DNA of 64,000 bases from Stenotrophomonas cyclobalanopsidis. GTDB taxonomy: Bacteria > Pseudomonadota > Gammaproteobacteria > Xanthomonadales > Xanthomonadaceae. Both the position numbers and the translations under genes were made by a program. The DNA lies in contig NZ_VYKI01000019.1 in NCBI RefSeq assembly GCF_008710035.1, forward strand, positions 1-64,000, written 5' to 3'. This document shows positions 1 through 8,227 of the stretch, piece by piece (positions within the stretch are counted from its first letter, which is position 1; each line of letters begins with the position of its first letter). The notes under the pieces are model-generated. The model was given only the letters and a program-made list of their open reading frames with translations, was not told the origin of the DNA and ran no database searches.

Positions 1-56
1 GGCCCGGCGCTACCGGGACAACGCGCGACCTGGTAGCGCCGGGCCATGCCCGGCGG
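1..56. repeat. SMAG palindromic repeat pair, left copy cut by window start
   Basis: A palindrome starting GTAGCGCCGGGC and closing GCCCGGCG lies at 33-55. An inverted partial copy (ending GCGCTACC) occupies 1-14. The GTAG end and the CCGGGC-atg-GCCCGG core match the SMAG repeats known in Stenotrophomonas maltophilia. The same core recurs at 25128 and 59847 in this window. Such units are non-coding and may fold in RNA; there is no evidence for a specific role here. Confidence 0.8.
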
Positions 57-70
57 ATCCAGCGGAACCC

Positions 71-107
71 CAAAGAAAAACGCCCTCGAAGCAGCACTTC
101 GAAGGCG
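71..107 (-). terminator. Rho-independent terminator after the initiator tRNAs
   Basis: Read on the minus strand there is a stem built from CGCCTTCGAAG and CTTCGAGGGCG around a short loop (81-107), followed by TTTTTCTTTG (71-80). This is a classic intrinsic terminator. It lies 12 nt past the 3' end of the downstream tRNA-fMet gene and would end the tRNA transcript, and perhaps nuo read-through. Confidence 0.8.
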
Positions 108-118
108 ATCTCTTTACT

Positions 119-195
119 TGGTAGCGGGGGCAGGATTTGAACCTGCGACCTTCGGGTTATGAGCCCGACGAGCTGCCAGACTGCTCCACCCCGCA
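119..195 (-). tRNA. Initiator tRNA-fMet (CAU), copy 2
   Basis: A 77-nt cloverleaf with encoded CCA end. The anticodon arm reads TCGGG-CTCATAA-CCCGA, so the anticodon is CAT. The three consecutive G-C pairs in the anticodon stem, and the lack of a Watson-Crick pair at position 1-72 (T1 opposite T72), are the hallmarks of bacterial initiator tRNA. It is identical in the tRNA body to the copy at 279-355, so the two are a tandem duplication read in the same direction. It probably shares the promoter at 451-479. Confidence 0.95.
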
Positions 196-278
196 TCAGA
201 AGCGGAATTATGAGTGATAACTTCAAAACATGCAAGCTTTCCCTCATTCATCAAACCGGTTGGCGCCGATCTGAAGTT

Positions 279-355
279 TGGTAGCGGGGGCAGGATTTGA
301 ACCTGCGACCTTCGGGTTATGAGCCCGACGAGCTGCCAGACTGCTCCACCCCGCA
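279..355 (-). tRNA. Initiator tRNA-fMet (CAU), copy 1
   Basis: Same 77-nt sequence as the copy at 119-195, including the encoded CCA, the GGG/CCC anticodon-stem pairs and the T1-T72 mismatch that marks an initiator. The 83-nt spacer to the second copy shows no convincing promoter or terminator, so the pair is likely one transcript. The minus-strand promoter at 451-479 lies about 95 nt upstream. Confidence 0.95.
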
Positions 356-450
356 CCGGAAGCGTTTGAACTGCTGCCCTGCTCTTTCGAGGAGGGCTAC
401 CGCAACGATGTTCTGGCTGAACCGCTGCAGTGACAACTCAGGCTGCGCAT

Positions 451-479
451 ATTACACGAATCGCGCAGCTTTGTGTCAA
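451..479 (-). promoter_or_regulatory. Sigma-70-type promoter for the tRNA-fMet genes
   Basis: On the minus strand TTGACA (479-474) is separated by 17 nt from TGTAAT (456-451), with the sequence continuing into TAATAT. It sits between the end of nuoN and the first tRNA and points at the tRNAs. A perfect -35 box with consensus spacing is typical of stable-RNA promoters. The start point would be near 444. Confidence 0.65.
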
Positions 480-482
480 CTT

Positions 483-1943
483 TTATGCAAGATGCGCAAA
501 TGCCTGCTGGCACCAGACCATGATCGGATTCCAGGCCAGGCCCAGGGCCAGCAGCGCCAGGGCGTTCACGCCCAGCACCACGCCCAGCACGCGGTCGTTG
601 TTGCGCGGCATGGCCTCGCCCACCGGCTCATCGAAGTACATGACCTTGATGACGCGCAGGTAGTAGAAGCAGCCGACCACGGCGCACAGGACGCCGAGGA
701 TGGCCAGCCACAGCAGGCCGCCGTTGACGGCAGCGCCGAGCACAGCCAGCTTGGTCCAGAAGCCCAGGAACGGCGGGATGCCGGCCAGCGACGCCATGAT
801 GCACAGCACGAGGCCGGCCATCCACGGGTTGCGGGCGTTCAGGCCCTTGAAGTCCTCGATGTTCTCGGCTTCAAAACCGGCGCGCGACAGGGCGATGATC
901 GCACCGAAGGCGGCGGTGGACATGATGGCGTAAGCCAGTGCGTAGAACAGCGCGGCGGCATAGCCCTGCGCGCCACCACCGGCGATGCCCATCAGCAGGA
1001 AGCCGATGTGCGACACCGTGGAGAACGCCAGCATGCGCTTGAGGTTGCTCTGCGCGATGGCCATCAGGTTGCCGATGACCAGCGACACGGCGGCCAGGCC
1101 GGCGATCAGCAGCTGCAGTTCGGTCGACAGCGGGCCCACGCCCATTTCCAGCAGGCGGTAGGCCATGCCGAAGGCGGCCAGCTTCGGTGCCGAGCTGATG
1201 AACAGCGCGATCGGCGCCGGGGCACCTTGGTACACGTCAGGCAGCCACATGTGGAACGGAGCGGCACCCAGCTTGAAGGCCACGCCGGCGATCATGAAGA
1301 CCGCGCCGGTGATCAGCAGCACGCGCTCATCCGAATGCGGGATGGCGGCCTGGATGGCATCCAGGTGCAGGCTGCCGGTGGCGCCGTAGATCAGCGACAT
1401 GCCGTACAGCAGCAGGCCCGAGGCCAGCGAACCGAGGACGATGTACTTCATCGCCGCTTCCGAGGCCAGGCCGCTGTCGCGGTTGCTGGCGACCAGTGCG
1501 TAGGAGCATAGGGCCAGCAGTTCCAGGCCCAGGTAGACCATCAGCAGGCTGCCGGCCGAGACCAGGATCATCATGCCGGCGGTGCCGAACAGGATCAGCA
1601 CCGGGATCTCGCCCTGGAACAGGTTGCGGTCGCGCAGGTAGCGCCAGCCGTAGACGAGGGTAAGGCCGCTGAGCAGCACGATCCCGGTCTTCATCACGTC
1701 CGCGGCGGTATCGCGCACGAACATGCCGTGGAAGACCTCACCCTGCCCGCCCACGCCGGTGGCGAGCATGAACAGCACCACGGCCAGTGCAGCGACCGAG
1801 AACAGGTGGGTGACGATCTTGTTCCGGTTGCTGACGAACAGGTCGAGGATCATCAGGGCGAAGGCGCTGCCGATCAGCACCAGCTCGGGAGCGAGCGGTG
1901 GCAGGTCAGCGGCGGTCAATGGCAGCAGCGGCGAGGTGGTCAT
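483..1943 (-). CDS. nuoN: NADH-quinone oxidoreductase subunit N
   Basis: Antiporter-like membrane subunit of complex I (proton pumping in the inner membrane). The protein of about 486 residues is almost wholly hydrophobic with around 14 membrane segments, and carries the family helix LVYLGLELLALCSYALVA with its essential Glu and the GAAPFHMWLPDVYQGAP segment of the discontinuous helix. Three possible starts lie in a row (TTG 1949, ATG 1946, ATG 1943); the last has AGGA 7 nt upstream and is preferred. It is the last nuo gene, 15 nt after nuoM, and is followed by the tRNA-fMet promoter. Length fits the family (about 485). Confidence 0.97.
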   Translation of the reverse strand: MTTSPLLPLTAADLPPLAPELVLIGSAFALMILDLFVSNRNKIVTHLFSVAALAVVLFMLATGVGGQGEVFHGMFVRDTAADVMKTGIVLLSGLTLVYGWRYLRDRNLFQGEIPVLILFGTAGMMILVSAGSLLMVYLGLELLALCSYALVASNRDSGLASEAAMKYIVLGSLASGLLLYGMSLIYGATGSLHLDAIQAAIPHSDERVLLITGAVFMIAGVAFKLGAAPFHMWLPDVYQGAPAPIALFISSAPKLAAFGMAYRLLEMGVGPLSTELQLLIAGLAAVSLVIGNLMAIAQSNLKRMLAFSTVSHIGFLLMGIAGGGAQGYAAALFYALAYAIMSTAAFGAIIALSRAGFEAENIEDFKGLNARNPWMAGLVLCIMASLAGIPPFLGFWTKLAVLGAAVNGGLLWLAILGVLCAVVGCFYYLRVIKVMYFDEPVGEAMPRNNDRVLGVVLGVNALALLALGLAWNPIMVWCQQAFAHLA

Positions 1944-1958
1944 CATCAAATCCTGGAA

Positions 1959-3467
1959 TTACAGCAGCTTGCTGGATGCGATCTGCATCGCCAGCTTCGC
2001 GATCGAGGGCTCCATCAGGTCGGTCAGCGGCTTGGGGTAGATGCCCAGCGCCAGCACGCCGATGGCGAACACGCTCAGCAGCGCCCATTCGCGGCCGTTG
2101 ATGTCCTTCAGTTCGGCCACATGGCTGTTGGCCACTTCGCCGAAGAAGATGCGCTTGTACAGCCACAGGGTGTAGGCCGCACCGATGATCAGGGTGGTGG
2201 CGGCGCCCAGGGCGATCCACGGATTGCGCTGGAACGCAGCCAGGATGACCATGAATTCACCGGCAAAACCACTGGTGCCCGGCAGGCCGGCATTGGCCAT
2301 GAAGAACAGCATGGCGAAGGTGGCGAACCACGGCATCACGTTGACCACGCCGCCGTAATCGGCGATGCGGCGGCTGTGCATGCGGTCGTACAGCACGCCG
2401 ACGCAGGAGAACATCGCACCGGACACGAAGCCGTGCGAGATCATCTGCACCATGGCGCCCTGCAGGCCCAGGCGAGCTGCATCGGCGTTGCCGGCTTCAC
2501 GCACCAGCCACAGGGCGATGAAGGTACCCAGGGTGACGAAGCCCATGTGCGCGATCGACGAATAGGCGATCAGCTTCTTCATGTCGTCCTGCACCAGGGC
2601 GACCAGGCCGACGTAGATCACCGCGATCAGCGACAGTGCGATCACCAGCCAGGCCCATTCGTTGGACGCATCCGGAACGATCGGCAGGTTGAAGCGCAGG
2701 AAGCCATAGCCACCGATCTTCAGGGCGATGGCGGCCAGGATCACCGAACCGGCCGTCGGCGCTTCCACGTGGGCGTCCGGCAGCCAGGTGTGCACCGGGA
2801 ACATCGGCACCTTGACCGCGAAGGCGATCAGGAAGGCGAAGAAGATCCAGGTCTGTTCCTTGGCGCTCAGCGGCAGCGCGTACAGGTCGGCCAGCTGGAA
2901 GCTGCCACCCTTCATGTACAGGTAGATCAGCGCCACCAGCATCAGCACCGAGCCGAGGAAGGTGTACAGGAAGAACTTCATCGCGGCGTAGATGCGGCGC
3001 GGGCCGCCCCAGACACCGATGATGAGGAACATCGGGATCAGCATCGCCTCGAAGAACACGTAGAACAGCATTGCGTCCGTGGCCGAGAAGATGCCGACGG
3101 TGACGCCTTCCAGGATCAGGAAGGCCGCCACGTACTGGTTCACGCGCTTGTCGATCGCGCTCCAGGCACCCAGCAGGGCCAGCACGCCGACCAGGGTGGT
3201 CAGCAGGATCAGCGCGATGGCGATGCCATCCACGCCCAGGTTGTAGCCGATCTTGTACGCCGGGATCCACGCATGGGTCTCGACGAACTGCATGCCATCG
3301 GCAGCCGGGTTGTAGCCGCCGAGCAGCGAGAGACTCGCAACGAAGGTCAGCAGCGCCACGCCGATCGACGCCCAGCGGGCGGTCTGCGCATCACGGATCG
3401 CAAGGATCAGGGCACCGCCGAGGATCGGCAGCCAGATGAGGACACTGAGTAGGGGCCAGTTCGACAC
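1959..3467 (-). CDS. nuoM: NADH-quinone oxidoreductase subunit M
   Basis: Second antiporter-like proton channel of complex I. The protein has 502 residues and about 14 membrane helices. Recognisable are the VFFEAMLIPMFLIIG helix with the conserved Glu, the FPVHTWLPDAHVEAPTAGSV motif of the broken helix, and the Lys/His-lined segment around SSIAHMGFV. The start codon is GTG (3467), 23 nt after the nuoL stop. Order L-M-N is the usual one and all three are in the same transcript. Length agrees with the family (about 500-510). Confidence 0.97.
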   Translation of the reverse strand: MSNWPLLSVLIWLPILGGALILAIRDAQTARWASIGVALLTFVASLSLLGGYNPAADGMQFVETHAWIPAYKIGYNLGVDGIAIALILLTTLVGVLALLGAWSAIDKRVNQYVAAFLILEGVTVGIFSATDAMLFYVFFEAMLIPMFLIIGVWGGPRRIYAAMKFFLYTFLGSVLMLVALIYLYMKGGSFQLADLYALPLSAKEQTWIFFAFLIAFAVKVPMFPVHTWLPDAHVEAPTAGSVILAAIALKIGGYGFLRFNLPIVPDASNEWAWLVIALSLIAVIYVGLVALVQDDMKKLIAYSSIAHMGFVTLGTFIALWLVREAGNADAARLGLQGAMVQMISHGFVSGAMFSCVGVLYDRMHSRRIADYGGVVNVMPWFATFAMLFFMANAGLPGTSGFAGEFMVILAAFQRNPWIALGAATTLIIGAAYTLWLYKRIFFGEVANSHVAELKDINGREWALLSVFAIGVLALGIYPKPLTDLMEPSIAKLAMQIASSKLL

Positions 3468-3490
3468 GTCTTCTTATTCCGTACAGGTCA

Positions 3491-5662
3491 TCAACGCAGG
3501 TAATGCATCAGCACGCCCAGGAGGGCAATCAGGCCGATGATCATCGCGAAGGCGTAGTGATAGAGGAAACCGGATTGGGTACGACGCAGCACGCCGGCTG
3601 CGACGTCCACAACACGTGCCGAGAGATTGACCACGCCGTCGACGATGTTGCTGTCGATCCAGCGAGCGACCTTGCCGAGCTTGACGCTGCCACCCGCAAA
3701 ACCGTCGATCCACAGCTTGTCGAAGCCGTACTTGTTTTCCAGCACCGAGACCAGCGGAGCGAAGGTCTTGCGGGCCTTGCCCGACAGGTCCGGCTTCCAC
3801 AGGTAGAACAGCGCGGCCAGCAGGAAGCCCGCCAGGGTCAGCCAGAACGGCGGCAGCATCATGCCGTGCAGGGCGAACCTGACCGGACCATGGAACTCCT
3901 CGCCGAGGAAGGCTACGGTGTTCTTGGCCGGATCGTAGAAATCGACGATGCCGGTGAAGAACGTGGTCGCCTGGCCCTTGATCGCCTCGTGGGCGTGGTG
4001 GCCGGCCCAGTCGGTGCCGTGCAGCATCGGACCGATGCTGAAGAAACCGATGGCGATCGAGGGGATGGCCAGCAGGATCAGCGGCAGCGTCACCACCCAC
4101 GGGGTCTCGTGCGGCTCATGCGGACCGTGGCCATGGCCGTGGTCGTCATGGGCATCGCCGTGGTGCGCATCGGCGTGATGGGCATCGGCGGCATGATGGT
4201 CGTCATGGCCGTGGTCATCGTGGTGCGCGTCACGGAAGCGCTCCGGACCATGGAAGGTCAGGAACAGCAGGCGGAAGCTGTAGAAGCTGGTCACCAGCAC
4301 GCCACCCAGCACTGCCCAGTAGCCGTAGGTGGCCACCCAGGTGTTCTGCATGTGGGCGTGGATCTCGGCGGCCTCGATGATGGTGTCCTTCGAGTAGAAG
4401 CCGGAGAAGAACGGCGTACCGACCAGGGCCAGCGTACCGATCCACATGGTGATGAAGGTGATCGGCATGTACTTGCGCAGGCCGCCCATCTTGCGCATGT
4501 CCTGCTCGTGGTGCATCGCGATGATGACCGAGCCGGCACCCAGGAACAGCAGCGCCTTGAAGAAGGCGTGGGTCATCAGGTGGAACACGGCCGCCGAGTA
4601 GGCCGACACGCCCAGCGCCACGGTCATGTAACCGAGCTGGGACAGCGTCGAGTACGCGACCACGCGCTTGATGTCGTTCTGCACGATGCCGATCAGGCCG
4701 GTGAAGAACGCGGTGGTGGCACCGATGAAGAGAATGAAGTTCAGCGCGGTCTGCGACAGCTCGAACAGCGGCGACATGCGGGTGACCATGAAGATACCGG
4801 CGGTCACCATGGTCGCGGCGTGGATCAGTGCCGAGATCGGGGTCGGGCCTTCCATCGAATCCGGCAGCCACACGTGCAGCGGGACCTGGGCCGACTTGCC
4901 CATGGCGCCGATGAACAGGCAGATGCAGATGACCGTGGCGATCGACCAGACGACCGGCTCGCTCAGCAGCTGCATGCCGAACACGGTGCCATCCCAGATC
5001 TGCATCTTGGCTTCGGGGCTGGCCAGTGCGCCGGCCTGCGAGAAGACCTGCGAGTAGTCCAGGGTGCCGAACACCCACAGCACGCCGGCGATGCCCAGCA
5101 GGAAGCCGAAGTCACCGACGCGGTTGACCAGGAACGCCTTCATGTTGGCGAAGATCGCGGTCGGGCGCTTGAACCAGAAGCCGATCAGCAGGTACGACAC
5201 CAGGCCCACCGCTTCCCAGCCGAAGAACAGCTGCAGGAAGTTGTTGCTCATCACCAGGGTGAGCATCGAGAAGGTGAACAGCGAGATGTAGCTGAAGAAG
5301 CGCTGGTAGCCCGGGTCTTCTTCCATGTAGCCGATGGTGTAGATGTGGACCAGCAGCGACACGAAGGTCACCACCACCATCATCATCGCGGTCAGCTTGT
5401 CGACCATGAAGCCGACATGGGCCGAGTACTGGCCCACTTCGAAGAAGGTGTACAGGTTCTGGTTGAACGGCTGCGCACCGCCCCAGACCAGCTGGTACAG
5501 GGTGAACATCGACAGGGCGCAGCTGATGGCCACGCCGAGGATGGTGACGGTCTGCGCGCCGAAGCGCTTGACCTGGCGACCGAACAGGCCGGCGATGATG
5601 CTGCCGAACAGCGGTGCAAGCACCACTGCGATCAACAGACTCTTGGAGAGAGTGATTTCCAT
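3491..5662 (-). CDS. nuoL: NADH-quinone oxidoreductase subunit L, with His-rich loop
   Basis: Largest antiporter-like subunit of complex I, carrying the long lateral helix. The protein has 723 residues. The conserved helix LFFGWEAVGLVSYLLIGFW and the VPLHVWLPDSMEGPTPISAL motif are present. It is about 110 residues longer than the E. coli subunit (613). Part of the extra length is a His/Asp/Gly-rich loop at about residues 479-519 (codons near 4106-4226) with more than 15 histidines, placed between membrane helices in the C-terminal part. The frame is open and the flanking helices are normal, so this is an insertion rather than damage. The start is 8 nt after the nuoK stop. Confidence 0.97.
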   Translation of the reverse strand: MEITLSKSLLIAVVLAPLFGSIIAGLFGRQVKRFGAQTVTILGVAISCALSMFTLYQLVWGGAQPFNQNLYTFFEVGQYSAHVGFMVDKLTAMMMVVVTFVSLLVHIYTIGYMEEDPGYQRFFSYISLFTFSMLTLVMSNNFLQLFFGWEAVGLVSYLLIGFWFKRPTAIFANMKAFLVNRVGDFGFLLGIAGVLWVFGTLDYSQVFSQAGALASPEAKMQIWDGTVFGMQLLSEPVVWSIATVICICLFIGAMGKSAQVPLHVWLPDSMEGPTPISALIHAATMVTAGIFMVTRMSPLFELSQTALNFILFIGATTAFFTGLIGIVQNDIKRVVAYSTLSQLGYMTVALGVSAYSAAVFHLMTHAFFKALLFLGAGSVIIAMHHEQDMRKMGGLRKYMPITFITMWIGTLALVGTPFFSGFYSKDTIIEAAEIHAHMQNTWVATYGYWAVLGGVLVTSFYSFRLLFLTFHGPERFRDAHHDDHGHDDHHAADAHHADAHHGDAHDDHGHGHGPHEPHETPWVVTLPLILLAIPSIAIGFFSIGPMLHGTDWAGHHAHEAIKGQATTFFTGIVDFYDPAKNTVAFLGEEFHGPVRFALHGMMLPPFWLTLAGFLLAALFYLWKPDLSGKARKTFAPLVSVLENKYGFDKLWIDGFAGGSVKLGKVARWIDSNIVDGVVNLSARVVDVAAGVLRRTQSGFLYHYAFAMIIGLIALLGVLMHYLR

Positions 5663-5669
5663 CTGTGGA

Positions 5670-5975
5670 TCAGCCCTTCAGCGAATCGACTTCGCCGACA
5701 TTGATTGTGCGGCGTGTACGGAACAGGGTCACCAGGATCGCCAGGCCGATGGCGGCCTCGGCAGCGGCGACGGTCAGGATGAAGAACACGAACAGCTGGC
5801 CGGACGGATCGCCCAGCTGGCGCGAGAACCCGACGAAGTTGATGTTCACCGACAGCAGCATCAACTCGATGGACATCAGCAGGACGATGATGTTCTTGCG
5901 GTTGAGGAAGATGCCGGCAAGGCTGATGCAGAACAGCACCGCGCCCAGCGCCAGGATATGGCCGAGAGTGATCAT
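5670..5975 (-). CDS. nuoK: NADH-quinone oxidoreductase subunit K
   Basis: Small complex I membrane subunit (MrpC-like) of 101 residues with three helices. It contains the two conserved membrane glutamates: one in the stretch [20 protein letters not shown] and one in the C-terminal helix ([13 protein letters not shown]), both part of the central proton path. The ATG overlaps the nuoJ stop (ATGA), implying translational coupling. Length is exactly typical of the family. Confidence 0.97.
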   Translation of the reverse strand: MITLGHILALGAVLFCISLAGIFLNRKNIIVLLMSIELMLLSVNINFVGFSRQLGDPSGQLFVFFILTVAAAEAAIGLAILVTLFRTRRTINVGEVDSLKG

Positions 5976-6631
5976 GCCTGGGTCTCCTCGTCGCCCGCGA
6001 CCGGCTTGGTGTTGCTGTGGACCAGCGGCTTCTCAGCGTCCATCTTGACCACGCGCAGACGCTGCGAGGCCTTGACCATGGTCTGGTCGCCCGGGTTCTG
6101 GACCTTGACACCGGTACGGCGACGCAGGGTCAGCATGACGGCGGCAACCACGGCCACGGTCAGGATGACGGCGGCGAACTCGAACGGCAGCAGGTATTCG
6201 GTGAACAGGCTGCGGGCCAGCCAGGTGATGTTGGACGTGTCCGCGGCCAGGGCCGCAGCGTTGTCCGCCGGGAAGGCGTTGACCGCCCTGCCCTTCACCC
6301 CGATCAGGATCAGCATCTGCACCAGCATGGCGACGGCCACGATCAGGCCGACCGGCAGGTAGCGCACCCAGCCCTCACGCAGGTTCGTGGGGTCGATGTC
6401 GAGCATCATCACCACGAACAGGAACAGCACCATCACCGCGCCGACGTAGACCAGCACCAGGGCGACACCGAGGAACTCGGCACCCACCAGCAGCCACACG
6501 CAGGCAATGGAGAAGAAGGTCAGCACCAGGCAGAGCACGGCGTGAACCGGGTTGCGCACGCTGATCACCGCACCGGCCGAAACCGTTGCCGCGATGGCGA
6601 ACACCCAGAAAGCGATATTTACCCAATCCAT
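5972..6631 (-). CDS. nuoJ: NADH-quinone oxidoreductase subunit J
   Basis: Membrane subunit J of complex I, 219 residues with five predicted helices. The family signature is the third-helix region [22 protein letters not shown] with its pi-bulge Tyr-Val-Gly-Ala, important for linking quinone reduction to pumping. The C-terminal 50 residues are a polar tail, longer than in E. coli (184 total). It starts 9 nt after nuoI and overlaps nuoK by 4 nt. Confidence 0.96.
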   Translation of the reverse strand: MDWVNIAFWVFAIAATVSAGAVISVRNPVHAVLCLVLTFFSIACVWLLVGAEFLGVALVLVYVGAVMVLFLFVVMMLDIDPTNLREGWVRYLPVGLIVAVAMLVQMLILIGVKGRAVNAFPADNAAALAADTSNITWLARSLFTEYLLPFEFAAVILTVAVVAAVMLTLRRRTGVKVQNPGDQTMVKASQRLRVVKMDAEKPLVHSNTKPVAGDEETQA

Positions 6632-6640
6632 CTCTCGACC

Positions 6641-7132
6641 TCAGCGGTAAGCGGCATCGGCGGCACGACGCTCGGCGATCTCGTTTTCGAGACGATCGCC
6701 AAGGGCCAGCAGCTGCGGCTTGGTAACGATGTTTTCGCCACGGTTCTCGAAGTGGTACTCGAGGATGTGGGTTTCGACGATCGAGTCCACCGGGCAGCTT
6801 TCTTCGCAGAAGCCGCAGAAGATGCACTTGAACAGATCGATGTCGTAGCGGGTGGTACGGCGGGTGCCGTCCTCGCGCTTGGCCGAGTCGATGGTGATGG
6901 CCAGTGCCGGGCACACCGCTTCGCACAGCTTGCAGGCGATGCAGCGCTCTTCACCGTTGGGGTAACGGCGCAGGGCGTGCAGGCCACGGAAGCGCGGCGA
7001 CTGCGGGAACTTCTCCATCGGGTACATCATCGTGTACTTCGGCTTGAAGCTGTACTTCAGCGTCAGCCAGAGACCGGCCAGCAGTTCGAGCAGCAGCAGG
7101 CTCTTGAAGTAATGGGTAATCCTGTTCATCAC
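6641..7132 (-). CDS. nuoI: NADH-quinone oxidoreductase subunit I (two 4Fe-4S clusters)
   Basis: Peripheral-arm ferredoxin subunit that passes electrons through clusters N6a and N6b to NuoB. The 163-residue protein has an N-terminal amphipathic helix and two CxxCxxCxxxCP motifs: [12 protein letters not shown] and [12 protein letters not shown]. Length is normal. It abuts the nuoH stop directly (no gap). Confidence 0.97.
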   Translation of the reverse strand: MMNRITHYFKSLLLLELLAGLWLTLKYSFKPKYTMMYPMEKFPQSPRFRGLHALRRYPNGEERCIACKLCEAVCPALAITIDSAKREDGTRRTTRYDIDLFKCIFCGFCEESCPVDSIVETHILEYHFENRGENIVTKPQLLALGDRLENEIAERRAADAAYR

Positions 7133-8227
7133 TTAGACGCCCTTTTGAATCACGCCGAAGAACACCATGACGGCGGTAACCGCGATCCACAGAATGGCCA
7201 GCGGGATGAAGACCTTCCAGCCCAGCCGCATGATCTGGTCATAGCGGAAGCGCGGGAAGCTGGCACGGAACCAGATGTAGGCACTGGCGAAGAAGAACAC
7301 CTTGACGAACAGCCACGGTGCACCGCCCTTCCAGATCCAGTCGACCAGCGGCGAGACATCACCGAAGTTCACCCAGCCCTGGATCGGGCTCAGCCAGCCG
7401 CCGAGGAAGAAGATCGAGATCAGGAAGCTGATCAGGATCATGTTCGCGTATTCGGCCAGGAAGAACAGGGCGAAGGCACCGCCGGAGTATTCGACCATGT
7501 GGCCGGCGACGATTTCCGATTCGCCTTCCACCACATCGAACGGCGCGCGGTTGGTTTCAGCCACGCCCGACACCCAGTAGATGACGAACAGCGGGAACAG
7601 CGGGATCAGGAACCAGTCGAAGAAGCCGGAGCTGCCGGCCTGGGCCATCACGATGCTGCTCAGGTTCAGGCTGCCCGAAGCGATCATCACGCCGACCAGG
7701 GCGAAGCCCATCGCGATTTCGTAGCTGATCATCTGCGCCGAGGCGCGCATGGCCCCCAGGAACGCGTACTTCGAGTTGGAGGCCCAACCGGCCAGGATGA
7801 TGCCGTAGATGCCCAGCGAGGTCATCGCCAGCAGGTACAGCAGACCGGCGTTGGCGTTGGACAGCACGATCTGCGAGTCGAAGGGCACCACCGACCAGGC
7901 GGCAAACGCCGGGGCCAGGGTAATCAGCGGCGCGAGCAGGAAGATCGCCTTGTTGGCGCTGCTCGGCTGCAGGACTTCCTTGAACAGCAGCTTGAAGACG
8001 TCGGCGAAGGCCTGGAAGATGCCCATGCCCACGTACATCGGGCCGTGGCGGACGTGCATCCAGCCGATCAGCTTGCGTTCCCAGACCACGTAGAAGGCCA
8101 CCGAGACGATCACCGGCACGGTGATCACCAGGATCTTCAGGATGATCCAGACCAGCGCGCCGATATCACCAAGGGCAAGCAGCCACTGGTGCAGCGGGTC
8201 GACCGCGTTCAACAGCAATTCGTTCAT
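7133..8227 (-). CDS. nuoH: NADH-quinone oxidoreductase subunit H
   Basis: Membrane subunit H of complex I that helps form the quinone chamber. The protein has 364 residues and about eight helices. Conserved features are the [15 protein letters not shown] stretch, the acidic loop [21 protein letters not shown], and the [10 protein letters not shown] segment. It is slightly longer than the E. coli protein (325). The start ATG overlaps the nuoG stop by 4 nt (ATGA). Confidence 0.97.
   Translation of the reverse strand: MNELLLNAVDPLHQWLLALGDIGALVWIILKILVITVPVIVSVAFYVVWERKLIGWMHVRHGPMYVGMGIFQAFADVFKLLFKEVLQPSSANKAIFLLAPLITLAPAFAAWSVVPFDSQIVLSNANAGLLYLLAMTSLGIYGIILAGWASNSKYAFLGAMRASAQMISYEIAMGFALVGVMIASGSLNLSSIVMAQAGSSGFFDWFLIPLFPLFVIYWVSGVAETNRAPFDVVEGESEIVAGHMVEYSGGAFALFFLAEYANMILISFLISIFFLGGWLSPIQGWVNFGDVSPLVDWIWKGGAPWLFVKVFFFASAYIWFRASFPRFRYDQIMRLGWKVFIPLAILWIAVTAVMVFFGVIQKGV

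Noticed and set aside
119-355. The two direct repeats as an element attachment site
   Set aside because: They are complete tRNA genes; the 83-nt spacer carries no integrase or cargo.
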